DNA from: Bacillota bacterium
GTDB taxonomy: Bacteria > Bacillota > Dethiobacteria > DTU022
Assembly: GCA_012510325.1 (NCBI GenBank)
Contig: JAAZIG010000292.1
Coordinates: 1-6,056 of the forward strand
Length of the DNA stretch: 6,056 bases
Reading direction: 5' to 3'
The first letter of the stretch is position 1. Each line of letters begins with the position of its first letter. Below are positions 4,792 through 6,056 of the stretch, piece after piece. A program made the translations under genes and the position numbers. The notes under the pieces were generated by a model. It saw only the letters and a program-made list of their open reading frames with translations. It searched no databases and was not told the origin of the DNA.

Positions 4792-6056
4792 TCAACCGCG
4801 GCCCTCTTCCAGGCCGGCAAGTTTTCCCGCCAAAGTCTTTTTATGAGCCAGATCGGCCTGGCGGGCGATCATGACCCGCTGCGCCTGGGGCGACCCGGCA
4901 CCGTGCATCGACTCGGTGAGGTAAGCCGCCGCTGCCGGGCCCAGAGTCAGGTTTTCCACCAAGCGCAGCATCTTTAGACGGCAGGCGGTCTCAACACCGG
5001 AGATCCCCTGAAAGTACTTTTGCAACAGCGGTCCGATCCGGGGATGTTCCAGATCGGCGAGAGAGGGCAGGGTGGCGATCAGCCCCCCGGCGATATCTTC
5101 AGCCAATCTGGCAATTTCATAGGGAAAACGGGTCACATTGAGCTTGCAGACATTGGCCAGCAGCAGATCGATGAGGTAAGCACCGGAGGAAGACGGCTGC
5201 CCCTGGGCTGAACAGGCAATGCCGCAGCAGAACAGAGTTTCGTTAAGGTGAATCATCTCCACCAGCTTGTCCTTGATATGCGAAGCCCTGTCCACACCCT
5301 GGAATTCCGCCAGCGCCGCCGCCGCCCCGATGAGGACGTCGCCAACTCCGGCCTTGCAGCCGCCGTAGCTTTGCCGGTGGTATCCGGCAAAGCGCTCCAC
5401 GAGGCGCCCGGAATAGCGGTACTCTTTGAACATAAAGACTCGCTCCCAGGGAACAAAAAGGTCGTCAAAAAGGAGCAGACATTCCTGCCCCCCAAACTCG
5501 CGGTTGCCCAGATCAGCCCGGTGGCTCTCCTGTTTGCGGGTGTCCGAAGGCTGCCGGCCGAGCACATAAACAATTTCAGGGGCATCCGCCTCTATCGCAA
5601 AAGAGACCGCATAATCCCTGTCTTCCTCTTGCATCGCCAGGGTGGGCATAACGATGATATAGTGTGAATTCAGCGCTCCGGTCTGGTGGCATTTCGCTCC
5701 CCTGACGGTGATCCCCGCTCTGTTTTCACCGATAATTCGCAAGTACAGATCGGGATCGGCTTGCTCGTGAGGGCGCTTGCCCCGATCCCCCTTCGGATCG
5801 GTCATAGCCCCGCCGCACACTGCATTCTCATCTTGTACCTGCTGCAAGAATCTGTTGAAACGCCGGTGGTAGGGTATTCCCAGATCCTGCTCCATCTCAA
5901 AAGTGGTGATCTCCAGCGCATTGAGCGCATCCAGACCCACGCAGCGCTGAAAACAGGTTCCTGTCTGCTGCCCCAGAAGACGCTGCAGCTTGACCTTGTT
6001 GATCAGATCTTCCGTGGAGCGGTGAATATGGGTGAAGCGGTTCACCGGACGGCCGC
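4792..6056 (-). CDS. abfD: 4-hydroxybutyryl-CoA dehydratase / vinylacetyl-CoA isomerase (5' end outside window)
   Basis: AbfD dehydrates 4-hydroxybutyryl-CoA to crotonyl-CoA by a radical route using FAD and a 4Fe-4S cluster, and isomerises vinylacetyl-CoA. It belongs to the HpaB-like flavoprotein fold. The reading frame is open to the window edge; 420 residues are visible. The GTG at 6045 is an internal valine, since GRP-VNRF continues the family alignment before it. From memory of the Clostridium aminobutyricum enzyme (about 490 residues), roughly 65 N-terminal residues are missing. Numbering from the first full codon (6054), all key residues are present: cluster ligands Cys34, Cys38, His226 and Cys233 (matching Cys99, Cys103, His292, Cys299), plus Glu191, Tyr230, Lys234 and Glu381. 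MTDPKGDRG (84-92), RGAKCHQTG and TESMHGAGSPQAQR are also kept. This makes a true dehydratase far more likely than an HpaB hydroxylase. It ends 115 bases before iclR. Confidence 0.95.
   Translation of the reverse strand, partial: GRPVNRFTHIHRSTEDLINKVKLQRLLGQQTGTCFQRCVGLDALNALEITTFEMEQDLGIPYHRRFNRFLQQVQDENAVCGGAMTDPKGDRGKRPHEQADPDLYLRIIGENRAGITVRGAKCHQTGALNSHYIIVMPTLAMQEEDRDYAVSFAIEADAPEIVYVLGRQPSDTRKQESHRADLGNREFGGQECLLLFDDLFVPWERVFMFKEYRYSGRLVERFAGYHRQSYGGCKAGVGDVLIGAAAALAEFQGVDRASHIKDKLVEMIHLNETLFCCGIACSAQGQPSSSGAYLIDLLLANVCKLNVTRFPYEIARLAEDIAGGLIATLPSLADLEHPRIGPLLQKYFQGISGVETACRLKMLRLVENLTLGPAAAAYLTESMHGAGSPQAQRVMIARQADLAHKKTLAGKLAGLEEGRG

Noticed and set aside
4488..4874. Plus-strand open frame of 128 codons across the iclR-abfD gap
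   Set aside because: It overlaps both well-supported genes antisense and the translation is low in family-like features; treated as a shadow frame.
5253..5585. Minus-strand 110-codon frame inside abfD
   Set aside because: It is an out-of-frame reading of abfD, whose own frame carries the conserved catalytic residues.

Overview
The window holds five protein-coding genes, all on the minus strand. In transcription order they are: a 4-hydroxybutyryl-CoA dehydratase (abfD, 5' end cut by the window edge), an IclR-family regulator, the two subunits of a 2-oxoacid (indolepyruvate-type) ferredoxin oxidoreductase (iorA, iorB), and a short-chain-type acyl-CoA dehydrogenase. The gene content is that of a strict anaerobe living on amino acids, 4-aminobutyrate or short-chain acids. 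AbfD carries an oxygen-sensitive Fe-S/flavin centre, and IorAB depends on low-potential ferredoxin. Strong purine-rich ribosome binding sites (AAAGGAG, GGGAGG, GGAGGG) and the protein style suggest a fermentative or syntrophic member of the Clostridia (Bacillota) with fairly GC-rich DNA. This placement is an inference, not a species call.

Layout from right to left (direction of transcription): 6056-4792 abfD; 4791-4677 a 115-base gap with a perfect palindrome upstream of iclR; 4676-3897 iclR, read from a GTG start; 3896-3683 a 214-base gap with a small hairpin at the iclR stop, a longer RNA hairpin, an AT-rich block with an inverted repeat, and two direct repeats abutting the iorA ribosome binding site; 3682-1847 iorA; 1850-1263 iorB, overlapping iorA by 4 bases (ATGA); 1262-1195 a 68-base gap with a small hairpin; 1194-55 the acyl-CoA dehydrogenase; 54-1 no gene recognised.

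How the genes may work together: AbfD converts 4-hydroxybutyryl-CoA to crotonyl-CoA, and an acyl-CoA dehydrogenase of the butyryl-CoA type can interconvert crotonyl-CoA and butyryl-CoA. IorAB couples oxidative decarboxylation of a 2-oxoacid to ferredoxin reduction, or runs in reverse. The regulator between abfD and iorAB could control one or both sides. The enzyme families are well supported by motifs. The idea that the five genes form one pathway is inference, since no CoA transferase, 4-hydroxybutyrate dehydrogenase or electron-transfer flavoprotein gene lies in the window.

I see no RNA genes, CRISPR arrays, insertion sequences or phage genes.
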